This document shows positions 23,359 to 34,071 of a DNA stretch of 64,000 bases, in pieces. The stretch covers positions 22,474,315 through 22,538,314 of the forward strand of contig OX421495.1 in the NCBI GenBank assembly GCA_949126835.1, read 5' to 3'. The position numbers were made by a program, and so were the translations under genes. Source of the stretch: Anisus vortex. Its lineage: Eukaryota; Mollusca; Gastropoda; Planorbidae. The notes under the pieces were generated by a model. It worked only from the letters and a program-made list of their open reading frames with translations, did no database searches and was not told where the DNA came from. Each line of letters starts with the position of its first letter. The stretch's first letter is position 1.

Positions 23359-23450
23359 GTTTTATCAGAAATTGATTTTTCCCGAACCTTGGATTCAAGG
23401 CGGCCAATTGCACATATTATTAATACTGCAATGCTTCTGAAACTAAAGTG
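23359..23450 (+). CDS. Exon copy B, + strand gene of the TTAA element
   Basis: Acceptor aatttcag (ends 23358) and donor gtatgt (23451). Frame 0 reads VLSEIDFSRTLDSRRPIAHI and on. It is 92 bp (3n+2), so like A it breaks frame if joined to C or D. Confidence 0.5.
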
Positions 23451-23838
23451 GTATGTAGTAACATCAACTACAAATAACGATGATAATACAAAATCAATTT
23501 AATTATATTATATATGTAGGCCTAATCATGACTAAATGAACATTTTTTTAAATGTTAAATGTATAATACTTAAATAAACTTTGGAGTCGGTTGTAGAAGT
23601 ATGGACTATTGGATTAAAAAAATGTATCATCTAGAAATTGTGTGTATGAGGGCACATAGAGATATGGTTTCATTTTTTGTTGTTTATGAAGAGTTCCGAA
23701 CCCCTACATAGAAGGCATATAATGGCTTATATTGAGAAATATATTAATCATTGCAATGATAGTGAGAAGTTAGGACATCATTTTTCTTTTGGCCTATAAT
23801 ACTATAATAATATAATCATATTGTTTTTTAAATTTCAG

Positions 23839-23913
23839 GTTTTAACAGAAATAGGTTCACGTCTGTCTTTTAAGGACATTACTGCCATACAAAACAATGC
23901 GCCTGAAATTATG
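23839..23913 (+). CDS. Exon copy C, + strand gene of the TTAA element
   Basis: Acceptor aatttcag (ends 23838) and donor gtaatt (23914). It is 75 bp, phase 0 at both ends, reading VLTEIGSRLSFKDITAIQNN then APEIM. It is the only one of the three copies that joins in frame to the next exon. Confidence 0.6.
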
Positions 23914-24145
23914 GTAATTTACATCAACCGCAAATCATTTCAGTTAAATTATTGATTTGTTAAGGTGTTTTAATTATAAAGCTGATGCACTTTAAAATAA
24001 AAAGGTTTAATATATAGTACTGGTATTGAAAAGAAGGGAATATATTTAAACATATTTAAATATATAATGAAAAATAATTTATAATGTAACAAATTTTGAA
24101 GTTTGTAGAAGGTGTAGAAATGATTTTTTTAAATTTATTGTTTAG

Positions 24146-24232
24146 AATTCTCAAGTTGATGAGGAGTGTGTGAACCCTGCCAATGATGGTGAGAAGAATG
24201 ATACATTGAGACCTGGGCCTTTGGTGCTAAAG
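24146..24232 (+). CDS. Internal exon D, + strand gene of the TTAA element
   Basis: Acceptor tgtttag (ends 24145) and donor gtaggc (24233). It is 87 bp in phase 0, reading NSQVDEECVNPANDGEKNDT then LRPGPLVLK. Acidic and hydrophilic with no known domain recognised. Confidence 0.6.
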
Positions 24233-24446
24233 GTAGGCATATATTTTTTCTTGCTAAGACAAAATAGTATTGAATTTCCCTACATACCGGTAATTCATTT
24301 TATGTTTGCCCTTTTTGTATGAGTAAAATGTAAATGTAAATTACTAATTTTAAAACTGGCTATATTGTTAATTATCTGTTTGACTGTTTGATCTAAATCA
24401 TTTGGAAATTTATGAACTCATGATTATACTTCTTAATTTGTCATAG

Positions 24447-24584
24447 GAAACAAGTAAGAAACGATGCAAGAAAAGTGGAATTACTTCAGTTAACATACCA
24501 CCTCACAAAGCCAATGGGAACAGCTTGAAATCCACAAAGACAGAAATTGTACCTCAAGAATGTTCGACACCCACAAAAGCGTAA
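24447..24584 (+). CDS. Terminal exon E, + strand gene of the TTAA element
   Basis: Acceptor tcatag (ends 24446). Phase 0, ending in TAA at 24582-24584. It encodes ETSKKRCKKSGITSVNIPPH followed by a Lys/Thr-rich tail. The basic cluster KKRCKK could be a nuclear localisation signal. C, D and E together give an uninterrupted 99-codon 3' portion with consensus splice sites, the main support that this is a gene. Function unknown. Confidence 0.6.
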   Translation, partial: ETSKKRCKKSGITSVNIPPHKANGNSLKSTKTEIVPQECSTPTKA

Positions 24585-25116
24585 AATTGCTACTGATTTT
24601 AATCATAGCTTTTTAAGTTTAGAAAATTCCTTCACACAACTCTTGTGACTTGAATTATTCTGATTAAAGTATTTTTAACTTACAGATAACTTATTAATGT
24701 CATTTATCATAGCTTTTTAAAAAATAGATTTTGATAATGATTTCCTATATATTCTATTTCATAGTTTAATGTAATAATTTGTTTCTAAAATGTTTCTTAA
24801 GCTTGATGGCAAATATGTCACATTTTAAAAACCTTTGTATTTTTACACAAGGGATTGGCTTTAACTTTATGATGATGGTAATGATATAGTTGTTTTTGAC
24901 TATTGCATTGAGTAATACTAAAAAATACATTAAACTTACAATTACATTACAATTTTGTATTTAAAATTATGCATAAAGCACAACAATTATTATTAAATGT
25001 TTATTAACATCATTTATCTAATGAAAATGGGTAGTGTATTTACATGCAAAGATAGTAATTTTAAAAATATAAGAAATGAAACTTGGCTTGAAAATAAATT
25101 ACATTTATTTAAATTC

Positions 25117-25279
25117 TTAAACATCGAGGATATTTAAATTTAAACCCAGTGTACACTTCGCTTGGAAATTTTTTCTTATTTTTTTAACCACACAGGCAGG
25201 TAGTACCAGTCTTGTTCTTCTGTCTAATCCTTGCCATATCCATCTGGCAAACAGTTTGTATGCCACATATCTGTATTTT
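25117..25279 (-). pseudogene. P2X7-like domain protein, last exon
   Basis: After acceptor tttttcag on the - strand (exon top 25279), it reads KYRYVAYKLFARWIWQGLDR, then RTRLVLPACVVKKIRKNF, ending TAA at 25119-25117, with aataaa directly after. YR-x-AY-x-x-F-x-RW and RxVLPxCVVxxIRxxF are the signature of the C-terminal cysteine-rich zinc (ballast) domain of vertebrate P2X7, which also occurs as stand-alone invertebrate proteins. This exon is intact; the gene is called broken because of exon 2. Confidence 0.75.
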
Positions 25280-25519
25280 CTGAAAAATGTAACAATACTT
25301 ATTACTTATTGTTAAATATGTATTCTTTTTTTTTACAAATAATTAACAATACTTTGAATTAGTACCTGTCATTGTGCTTGTTTGTTTTTTTATCTTAAAA
25401 TTTGTAATTAAAATATTACAATAAACAATAGCATTTGTTTTTTTCAAATATTGAATGAGGTTAAGAAGTTAAGTTTTAGAAAATTTAAAGCAATAGGCCT
25501 TATATTCAGGCTTAAATAC

Positions 25520-25745
25520 CTGTGTATGTCCCTCGGATCTGGTCAATACTTAGTCAATAGCCATTGTCTTCACAATATTGAAGGAATGCTATCTCTAGAA
25601 CTGTTATGTTCAAGAATGCAGCATTAAAGTCAGGGTGGCCTGTAATGCAGCTTACTTTGGTCACTTCTGGATGATTAGCTCTTCATCATGGCAGCATTTT
25701 CGTTCTGCCTTGGCCGCTGGTATTCGACAATTTAAACATGCACAC
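25520..25745 (-). pseudogene. P2X7-like domain protein, middle exon with frame breaks
   Basis: Acceptor gtgaacag (exon top 25745). It reads CACLNCRIPAAKAERKCCHD and then EELIIQK before TGA at 25663-25661. The neighbouring frame continues the family pattern with SCITGHPDFNAAFLNITVLE, IAFLQYCEDNGY and a second stop at 25556-25554. C-x-C-x-x-C, CC and CITxHPxFNA are hallmark zinc ligands and motifs of the P2X7-like domain. One base appears lost near 25662. This is either a decayed gene or a sequencing error; the late stop argues for decay, unless a non-obvious intron removes it. Confidence 0.75.
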
Positions 25746-26507
25746 CTGTTCACAAAAAAAAATGCCTTTAAGTACCGATACTGGTATATTAAATTTAAAT
25801 TGATGATGAGATATTATTATATTATATAAATATAATTAATAAAATTAATCTTTACTAATGTACCGGGTATGTATAAAAGTTAATTATGCTCATATTATGA
25901 GCACAATTTATTATGAGTCATAATAAATAGTAATAACATTGGGAGACATAACCTTATTAATATTAATGCTTAAAAAAGTAAGTAAAGGGGGGGGCGTAGG
26001 ATTTTTATTATACTTATAGCGCCAAAAACCTAAGCCATAGCCGTAGCCTACATCTTTGATTCTTTGCTTATACTACCTACCATAGCCCATCTCAGACAGA
26101 AAAACAAATTCATTATTAAAGACATATTAATATTAGGAAGTAACTTTTATAAGGTAGGCCTATGGCAGTAAAATTTAATCCATTATTGGTATTGGCATTT
26201 ACCCGTAGGCCTAAGCCTAAGGCCTAAGAGTGTTTCATATAATTATATAGAGCCTATATAAAATATAGGATTAGCCTATATAGAAGGAACATCTGTAATG
26301 AATAAGATATGATACTGATAGTAGGCCTACTGTAGTAAATTATAACTTTTTCTATTATTATTATATCTAGAGTCTAGGCCCTAAGTCTAAGTCGACTAAG
26401 TAAATTGTAAAGGCTGGGTGACAGTGGGTGATGTGGCTAGGATCTTAAGTAAATTATATATTTATACGACACAAAATAATTACCATAGGTTATTTTCCAG
26501 CTCTTAC

Positions 26508-26626
26508 TCCTCCAATACATCTTCTGTATCGTTTAAAATTGTTACACAGCTGTCTTCGGATTCGCTATGTTCACTTGAACTTGAATTATGTTGGGGATCA
26601 TAAGAGTAGGGATTTAACGTAGCCAT
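26508..26626 (-). pseudogene. P2X7-like domain protein, first exon
   Basis: ATG at 26626-26624. It encodes MATLNPYSYDPQHNSSSSEH then SESEDSCVTILNDTEDVLEE, acidic and Ser-rich as in stand-alone P2X7-like proteins, which often begin with a short PY.Y/F.P segment. Donor GTAAGA follows at 26507 on the - strand. The Glu codon splits 2/1 and joins the middle exon in frame with CACLNC. It lies 230 bp from the right end of the TTAA element, mirroring the + strand gene at the left end. Confidence 0.7.
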
Positions 26627-26869
26627 ACTTTGTTTACTCCTTTACTTAACGTCACTTCCGGTTTAGGCTGAATGAAATGCATAAATGAGCTATTCCAAAT
26701 CTCGTCGCTTCGGACCCCTTTAAATTACATTTTTAAAATACAAAGACCTTTTTTTGAAATCTCAAACTTTCAGCAATATATTTTTATACTATTTACTGTC
26801 TAAATCAACTGTTAACTCAATTTTTATAAAAAGCTCTTCAGTTGGTCTTTAAGTTACTGGTTTTCATGG

Positions 26870-27190
26870 TTTATTCAGGAAACCCATTCCATGCCCGGAT
26901 GCCACTCGGGAAGAAAGAGTACTTATAATATATCATGCATTTGTTCTCGCATAAGGGATATTAGAAAAGTGTTTTTGTCCTTATGTTTATCTGAACATTT
27001 CAACAGATAGTTATTGTGTTTTATTTCTAAGTTAGAATTTAATGCCATATGTATTCTAACTACAATACTCTTTGCCCTTCTGTCCTCTAGAGTTTCTAGG
27101 TTTAGGGATTTAACTACTGGTGTCACTCTTGTCACCTGTGAAGATTGCCACCTTACATGTGACACACTCTCCCCCCCCCCCTCGCTGAAG
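26870..27190 (-). pseudogene. LINE reverse-transcriptase C-terminal fragment
   Basis: On the - strand: VTRVTPVVKSLNLETLEDRR, AKSIVVRIHMALN and, past a stop, PEWHPGMEWV. These match the thumb/C-terminal blocks (x-LxWxxLExRR; FFPxxxRxWN) of CR1/jockey-type LINEs. It is truncated at both ends and lies 18 bp outside the TTAA element. Confidence 0.6.
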
Positions 27191-27199
27191 CCTCACTCC

Positions 27200-28449
27200 C
27201 TGTTGTCTTCCTCAAACTAAACAAACTTGTCAAACAACATTCCACGAAGACTACAAATTAACAATTATGGGTCAAAACAGTGTTCCCCTCTGTAGCTTTG
27301 TTTTGAACCATTTCGACGAACTTGGCACTGAGGCACTGGTCTGTAACACTATCACGTGACTAGAAGGACTTTGACATGGTGTGGTCAGTACAGTGCACGG
27401 CCCAAAAACATATCACTCTATCACTCTCAACAGATAAGGATGACGATAATATAATGGAAATAGTATCTTTTCCGCTAGTAAAAAAAAAAGGTTTTACGTT
27501 TTTCTCATATCGTTTGCAGGCAAATACCTGTGAGAATCGATTCTGTGTGTAATCATGCTGAAAAGATGACTAAATCGATTACTCAACAAATCCATCAGCT
27601 ACACGTGCATTGCGAATAATTTGAAAGTGTATAGACTCTAAATAAATGTGAGTGAATTGGCTTGTATGTCTGTGTGTGGCATTCTATGAATCTATTTCTA
27701 TCTATCTCTATCTATTTCTTTTAGTTATTTATCCATCTTTATATATATATTTATTTATGTGCCTTTCAATTTGTTTATTTATCGATTTATCTAACTATCG
27801 ACATTATATTTGTGTTTTATATCTATTATATCTTCCTATCGACCTACAAATAAGCCTATATACATGTAGGCTTATATTACATTTGTCCGTCTATCTATAT
27901 GTTTATCTGTTTTTTGGACTTTGTCTATTGTTCCACTTTTTTTTATATTTCATTTAAACCTACCCCCCCCCCACACACACACACTCACACAAACCGACAA
28001 TATGACCTGATTTCTATCTTTTTCTTTCTCTGTCTTCCACATGGTTTTCTGTGGGTTTTTTTTTTGTTTGTTTTTTTGTTGCTGTTTTTTGTTTAGCTCA
28101 CAATGACCCATAAACTATATCATTTTATATTTAATTACCTCACCCCCCCCTCCCAACCCTTCCTTTCATCTGCTATTACCCACCCACCGCCACCCCGCGA
28201 TCTTTTCCCACCCTAGACGTATGTTTTGCCGTTATATCTCTCCATATTTGGGGCACGGCACGGCGATCAAGAGGCTGCTTCAATCCTGGTCGTATTTATT
28301 TTTTTTCGACACTGAAGGGTTTCCCTGCGTCCACCCATTTCTGATAGGTACTTCTCATTATTTTGAGGACTGTAAAGGCGGTTGGGGGTTGATCAATATA
28401 GATTTATACTGTAGATCTGGGTGTCAACAGACTTGTTTACTCAGCAGAT
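27200..28449. other. Intergenic DNA, low complexity
   Basis: Contains a degenerate TATC/TATT-rich stretch (27690-27900), CA and poly-C runs (27960-27990, 28140-28150) and T-rich tracts. No gene recognised. Confidence 0.6.
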
Positions 28450-28457
28450 GTGTAGCC

Positions 28458-28806
28458 AGAGCCGGATTTCTGCCTAGGCCTACAATGCCCCAGCCTAGGG
28501 GCCCCGGTGGCGGAATCTTTACATGAGCTCAAGCTCCTGGCTTTATCGAAAATAATATTTTAATAAATATTTTTATTACATTTTGCCAACATTTTAAAGA
28601 ATAACGTAACTATAGTAACATATATTATATATACTGTATTATTCTGATGTTATTTAAAGTCATTAAAGTCAATTAAAAATTCTATGTTCTGTAGGCCTAC
28701 TAGTGAATTTAATTTGCTAAATTTCCAAAAAAGGCTTCTAGATGTTGGGGGGGGGGGGGGCAAATGTCAAGTGCCCTGGGGCCCTGGGTCTCTATGTCCG
28801 GGTTGT
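28458..28806. mobile_element. Small non-autonomous hAT-like element
   Basis: Direct repeats GTGTAGCC at 28450-28457 and 28807-28814 (9 bp if the preceding T is counted) flank 349 bp. The ends are imperfect inverted repeats (agagccgga...ggggcccc and ggggccctgg...tccgggt). No coding capacity. Confidence 0.6.
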
Positions 28807-28814
28807 GTGTAGCC

Positions 28815-29880
28815 AAAGATGTGTAAACTACATCGCTTCTCACGCCCCCCCCCCCTATTATCACACAACTGAGCGTCATTGACCACAACAAATGTTTTAG
28901 AGCCGGGCACTTAGCATGTCGACGTAACTACGGAACCATCAGGATACAGCTATTAGAACGGGAAATTGATTGTGTGAAAGTGTGAAGGGAGGGCCATGAA
29001 AATGCATTATAAAAATGTGTGTATGTGTGAGGGAGTAGATGTACAACTCTAAGTTGCCAAGTTTAATGGTAACTGAACTATTTCCTGAAACAAGAGTTGT
29101 AGGCCTATAACATTTCAGTTGTTTAGTTTTTTTTTAACGCCAATGTCTGTGTGTCTCCACCCCCGACTCCCACCGCTCCCGATTGTTGTTTCACAGCTTC
29201 TCAAATGATGGGAGTTCATTTCACGTGCCGGTTCAAAGGTCATAACTTTAGGTCAAGTGTTTTATCAAACTGATGGGTGTGACGACATAAGTCCAGCGAT
29301 GACTATTGTCAGGTTTTGTCCTGAAAGTGATGTCCAGCCTGGTCGATGATTTCTGTTTATGTATAATCGGTGCTTGGAGATATCAACCGACACGTCGCGG
29401 ATTCTATCCCTGGCTCCAACCGATCCCTGCTGACCAGCGGGAGTTTTGGGCTTAGTAGACGTAATAACCTCCTTTCTAGAAGGAACTTCTGTAAAACTTA
29501 TTAGGCTTATAGATGTGATTAAAAAATAATATAGCCTAATAGCGCGCAATAAGAACTAAAATATAAAATGCGAAACTGCTTTAAAAGTTAAGCAATCCAT
29601 CACTGAGTACCGGCACCTATTTTTTTTTACAAAAAAAGCACTGTTCAGATCTATAAATATATGGTAAGTAGATAAAATTATTATCTAATTATATGTAGGT
29701 AAAAGATCTGATAATAAGAGATCACACAAAAAACAACAACACAAAACTAGAAGTACACACAGCATTCGTGAAGTAGCTGACTAGATCTAATTAGCTCTAA
29801 AATAAGAAACTGTAGGAAGACTTGTATTCCTACACCGGAGTGATTCATTTGTCGCTAATTTGTCGCAATGCAGTTGTGAC
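28815..29880. other. Intergenic DNA upstream of calmodulin
   Basis: No gene recognised. Contains poly-C at 28846-28853 and AT-rich stretches. The distal part may include regulatory DNA for the calmodulin promoter. Confidence 0.5.
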
Positions 29881-29894
29881 GGCGAGGCGGGTTG

Positions 29895-30200
29895 CAGTCT
29901 TAAAATAAAATAGTCCCCCAGGGACACCGCGCGCTTTTAAGCCGAACGACAGACGACGAAGACGCGGGGTTGACGTGTTTTTATTTTTCCCTTCTTCTTC
30001 TTCTTCCACTTTTTCAGTCTTCATTTCCTTCGGCGAGTTACTTCTCTTGTTCTTACTTGCGTCGTGGATCGTCTCCCCCTTCCTCCGAGTTGCGCGCAAG
30101 TCGGATTACAGTTACATTGTTGATATTTTTTTCTCCACTCTCTTGACAATTTTATTTACGTGTGTGTGTGTGTACGTGTTCTCGGATTTAATTCGCAACA
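29895..30200 (+). promoter_or_regulatory. Calmodulin core promoter and 5' UTR (probable)
   Basis: A TATA-like cttaaaataaaatag at 29899-29913 is followed by a GC-rich stretch (caccgcgcgc), a gacgtgt motif near 29971 and a strongly pyrimidine-rich leader (cttcttcttcttcttcc). This leads to attcgcaaca at 30191-30200, immediately before the ATG. The local GC rise and position fit a first exon. The transcription start cannot be placed exactly. Confidence 0.5.
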
Positions 30201-30203
30201 ATG
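30201..30203 (+). CDS. Calmodulin exon 1 (initiator Met only)
   Basis: ATG followed at once by a perfect donor (ATG|GTAAGT at 30204). As I recall, in vertebrate calmodulin genes the first coding exon likewise supplies only the start codon and the second is a 31-bp exon. The matching 31-bp exon is at 61941-61971, so exon 1 is assigned by that conserved structure plus the promoter-like context. It has no protein evidence of its own. Confidence 0.75.
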
Positions 30204-30464
30204 GTAAGTTATAATGTGTGTGTGTTTAATGTTTGTGTATTGTATGTAGGCTCTTGTGTCGTTTTGATACTTTTGATATCTGATACACATGTAGTGTGTC
30301 ATGTGAAGTTATGTCCCTCAGTACAAACCGCTTGCACTTATCTAGACCTATTGCTAATTGCTATTGTTAAAAATAAAAGTATGCAGTATGTTTAACTTTA
30401 ACAATACCTTACTCTTTACGTTCATGATGTTAGTTAAAATGTGAAGATGAAATGATAACTGATT

Positions 30465-30752
30465 GTGCAGCCTACCTATGTGTGAGCCTACCTATGTTTG
30501 AGCCTACCTATGTTTGAGCCTACCTATGTTTGAGCCTACCTATATTTGAGCCTACCTATGCTTGAGGCTACCTATGCGTGAGCCTACCTATGTTTGTGCC
30601 TACCTATGTTTGAGCCTACCTATATTTGAGCCTACCTATGTTTGTGCCTACCTATGTATGAGCCTACCTATATTTGAGCCTACCTATATTTGAGCCTACC
30701 TATGTTTGAGGCTACCTATGTTTGAGCCTACCTATGTTTGAGCCTACCTATG
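30465..30752. repeat. 16-bp minisatellite
   Basis: About 18 copies of gagcctacctatgttt with single changes, starting 260 bp inside calmodulin intron 1. Confidence 0.93.
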
Positions 30753-31100
30753 TTAGGTTGTGATAAACACACACGACCAGTGGTCATTTAAAGGACCATA
30801 AGCAAGGACTTTCCACTTTATAGGATGGTGATGGGCGTATGGGGGAATGCAGGTGTAGGCCTAATGCATTATTACGAAAACTTCCAGGTGTAAGAACAAT
30901 CCCTACTGTATAATAGACCACTATATTATTTATACACTGACTAGTTCCGGGTGTGGGACAAGAACTCCACGTTGAAGACGCCCACGCATGAAAAGCAAAT
31001 TTCAAGTCTCAGAGACCCGACATAGCCTATTCGGGGATAGTGTGGCGAATGCAACGCCCAACCGCCCTTACATTCTTCCATTGATGGTTTTTGTAATATC

Positions 31101-31180
31101 TTAACCCTTACAGTCCCGGGCGCGTATATAGCGGGACTGAAGGTATGCATGGGAAAGTAGGTCGGTACGGGAAGGGTTAA
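31101..31180. mobile_element. 80-bp MITE with TTAA ends
   Basis: TTAACCCTTACAGTCCCGGG at the left is inverted at the right as GTCGGTACGGGAAGGGTTAA (imperfect). A second copy in opposite orientation is at 51508-51588. TTAA target plus CCCTT tips match the piggyBac style. Confidence 0.6.
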
Positions 31181-31368
31181 TTTTTTTCAACGCCTCTATT
31201 TCTCCTCTATCTTTATCCAAATATCACAAGGAAACAATTATTTCGTTAACAAATGTTTTTGACATAGAAAGTCTATTTCTTTTAAAATTGTTAAGAGTAA
31301 ACTTAGAAACGTGTTGCTCCATATTTTGTTGGTTAACAAATAATACAATTAGATATCCATATCTTTCA

Positions 31369-31575
31369 CCAGGGATAGCCAATCTTAAGATCACAGCGAG
31401 CCGAAATAAGATTTCTAATTCATTCAGCGTGCCAACAGTATAAACGTTATCCTGCTCTAGTATTCAATTGATGGTACAAGAGACTTGAATTGCCTTTTTA
31501 TAGGTCTCCCACGTGCCATTGAAAATCGCTCCGTGTGCCAAGTGTGGCACGCGTGCCTTAGGTTGCCGATCTCCG
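31369..31575. mobile_element. hAT-like MITE (GGGTCGGCAACC family)
   Basis: About 207 bp: tttctaattcattcagcgtgcc, a middle tcttgtagaagagacttgaatt-like segment, gtgtggcacgcgtgcc and a diverged terminal ggttgccgatct. Confidence 0.75.
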
Positions 31576-32043
31576 ATCTAGACTATTACAGACTGTATCA
31601 TTTTAAAACCTGGAAAAAAATATTGAAACGGCCGAACTTTGTGTGTTTTTTTATTCTACTTTTCTTTTCACAATTATTTTTTGGTTTGTTATGCTTTTTA
31701 ATTTTTTTGGTTCTGTTTTCCTTTCTTGTACCAATTTGACATAAAACCAAAATACAAAGAAATAGGATTCTGCGTCATGCTTATAGTGTCTAATTATTGC
31801 TCCTGTTATTTTTGTTTTTCGTACTTGAAATTTTAAAAGGCGTAGTCATGAATTAGCGTGCTTGTGACTACTTTAGGTCATGCTCTACTGACCTAAATTA
31901 ATTGACGTCATTTGGAGTATAAATGAAATATAAAAAAAGGTTGTACAGTATTAATTTGAAGACATTTAAACTTAACCTTAGAGAACGGGCAGACGTTTGA
32001 ATGTAGGTTACCTACCTACCACTCCTGCTATTTCTTGTTATAT

Positions 32044-32740
32044 ATATATAAATATATCTCATAAAGGCTTGTACTGATACACGAAGATATAAAGAGAATT
32101 CTTGTAGCGCCCCAGGAGACCAGAGACATGGTTTTAAAGAGGAGTAATTATGGGGGGGGGGGGGGAGAGACATATTCATATAACACTAGTTCTAGGATGG
32201 TGCTATTCAGTACCAGAAAAATTCTAGGAGGCTAGTGGGGCGTGTGGCTCCACCACAACCCTTGCGATCATTAGCCCCTTGATTGGCACTCCCCTCCCTC
32301 CCACCTTCCAGTCTGAAAATAACCTGCACTATGTCTGCAGGTTACAATTATAATAAGCTCCCTTGCTTCTCACATTTTATGAACAATAGCAAGATTTAAG
32401 TAAGTAGATCTAATCTCCTGCCTTAGCCAGCAGCGGAGATTAGTAGTTGGTCTGGGTGGAGACGTTTATTTCTAAAATCACAGTCATTGTTTATACATAT
32501 ACATGTTGTTTGTTTTTAAATTATTAATTTTCCACTTTCATTCTCTTTGACCCTTTTTGATTTCCGCATTGTGTTTTAGCTAAATCCTTTAAAAGCACAA
32601 TTTATTACGTTATTAGGCCAACTGTTGGACAAGATTATACTGTTTGCAGAAAAAGAGGCTTATAGCGTGTTGTTAGTGATTATATTTTGTCTTTCATCGT
32701 CATAATAATGTCTTTTTTTTGGTTCCTTTGGGAACATAAG
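32044..32740. other. Intron 1 sequence without recognised elements
   Basis: AT-rich with a poly-G run at 32152-32165. Nothing identifiable. Confidence 0.5.
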
Positions 32741-32891
32741 ATCTTTGTCCATGCACGCAACATTTAACGGTCTCCAGCTAGCCCTTGACTGCAATCCCTG
32801 TTTTAATTGCACATTTGGCTTCCTTTATAATGATGTGTCTCCATGTCAACAAACAGCGTCCTTAGGGTCCTGGGGGTTCCGTCCAACGGCT

Positions 32892-33285
32892 TTTCTGGCT
32901 ATATTCCGATATTTCTGGCTATATTCCAATATTTCTGGCTATATTCCAATATTTCTGGCTATATTCCGATATTTCTGGCTATATTCCCATATTTCTGGCT
33001 ATATTCACATGTTTCTTGCTATATTCCCATATTTCTGGCTATATTCCCATATTTCTGGCTATATTCCCATATTTCTGGCTATATCCCCATATTTTTGGCT
33101 ATATCCCCATATTTCTGGTATATTCCGATATTTCTGGCTATATTCCTATATTTCTGGCTTTTTTTATATTTCTAAATTTCTGGCTATATTCCGATATTTC
33201 TGGCTATATTCCCATATTTCTGGCTATATTCCCATTTTTCTGGCTATTTTCCCATATTTCTGGTTATATTCTCATATTTTTTACT
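32892..33285. repeat. 20-bp minisatellite
   Basis: About 20 copies of ttctggctatattcc(g/c)atat. The period gives three alternating open frames (repeating WLYSHISGYIPIFLAI); none is a gene. Confidence 0.95.
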
Positions 33286-33296
33286 GATGATTTTGC

Positions 33297-33460
33297 CTAG
33301 GGGTGTGCATACTTTTAATAGTAGTGTGCTAAAAGTAAGATTTCTAAATAATTTAGCTTGCCATCAACCTGAAAGTCAACCTGCTCTAGCACTCAATTTA
33401 TTGTAGAATTTCAGGGGTCTTCCGCGCGCCTTTGAAAATCACCCTGCGTGCCATTTGTCT
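33297..33460. mobile_element. hAT-like MITE fragment
   Basis: Begins aggggtgtgcatactttt..agtgtgct, then aagatttctaaat and cctgctctagcactcaat, and stops near gcgtgccatttgtc. The right terminus is missing. Confidence 0.55.
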
Positions 33461-33959
33461 TTACAAACTCAATAATATGTAAACTAAAAATAAATGTTTA
33501 CTTTGAAAAAAAAAACAGCATAGGAAATGCTTGTAATCTAAATAATAATTACAAATATGTCAGATGATTACAAAACGAAAATGGTTCCCAGTTTAGCATG
33601 TCTAATTTCATTTCATTAATGTTCATTGTTATCTACGTGTTCTACTTTTGGTTTAGTCTGCTTTTTTTTTTTCTTACTGAAAATGGTACACTGGTTCATA
33701 AAAATGTTTCTTTTTAGAACTTTAACTAAAGTTACAAACGTATAATAGGCCTACAACAGCTTCCCTGTGTAGTTGACCTGTAGTTCAATATATTATAGTC
33801 TACCACTTGTTTAGGCTTTTCATTTTATTTTGTTAGTTACCCTCCTTAAACCAATAACAAACAAACAAGCATTTGCACTTTATTTCGGTTCAATGTCCTT
33901 AATGTTTGCTGTTCTACAGGCCATTACTTTGACATACGCCTACCCCACCTTTATCAACA

Positions 33960-34062
33960 GTGGAGCGATAGCGCGTCGGATTTCTGATGCAAAGCTCCAG
34001 GGATCGAATCCATGTAAACAGAAATTAATATCCCCGATACTGTCGAGCTGTTCCGGGAACCA
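33960..34062 (+). mobile_element. tRNA-like SINE fragment (tentative)
   Basis: gtggagcgatagcgcgtcgg resembles an A-box region and gggatcgaatcc a B-box, about 35 bp apart. No second copy with the same body was seen. Confidence 0.35.
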
Positions 34063-34071
34063 CTTGAATTT

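Larger units (their letters stand above)
21979..26852. mobile_element. 4.9-kb TIR element with TTAA ends carrying two convergent genes
   Basis: The left end TTAAAGACCAAGTGAACAGG is inverted at the right end as CTCTTCAGTTGGTCTTTAA. TTAA at both tips may be the target duplication or part of the repeat. Subterminal regions also match each other in inverted orientation (the aaatctcgt and taacgtcac/gacgtcac regions). A 457-bp internally deleted relative sits at 49841-50297 with a 19-bp perfect inverted repeat. Inside are a + strand spliced gene (about 22282-24584) and a - strand P2X7-like gene (26626-25117). I see no transposase, so it may be non-autonomous or use an unrecognised enzyme. The TTAA ends suggest piggyBac, but the CCC-type tips of that superfamily are absent. 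Confidence 0.75.
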
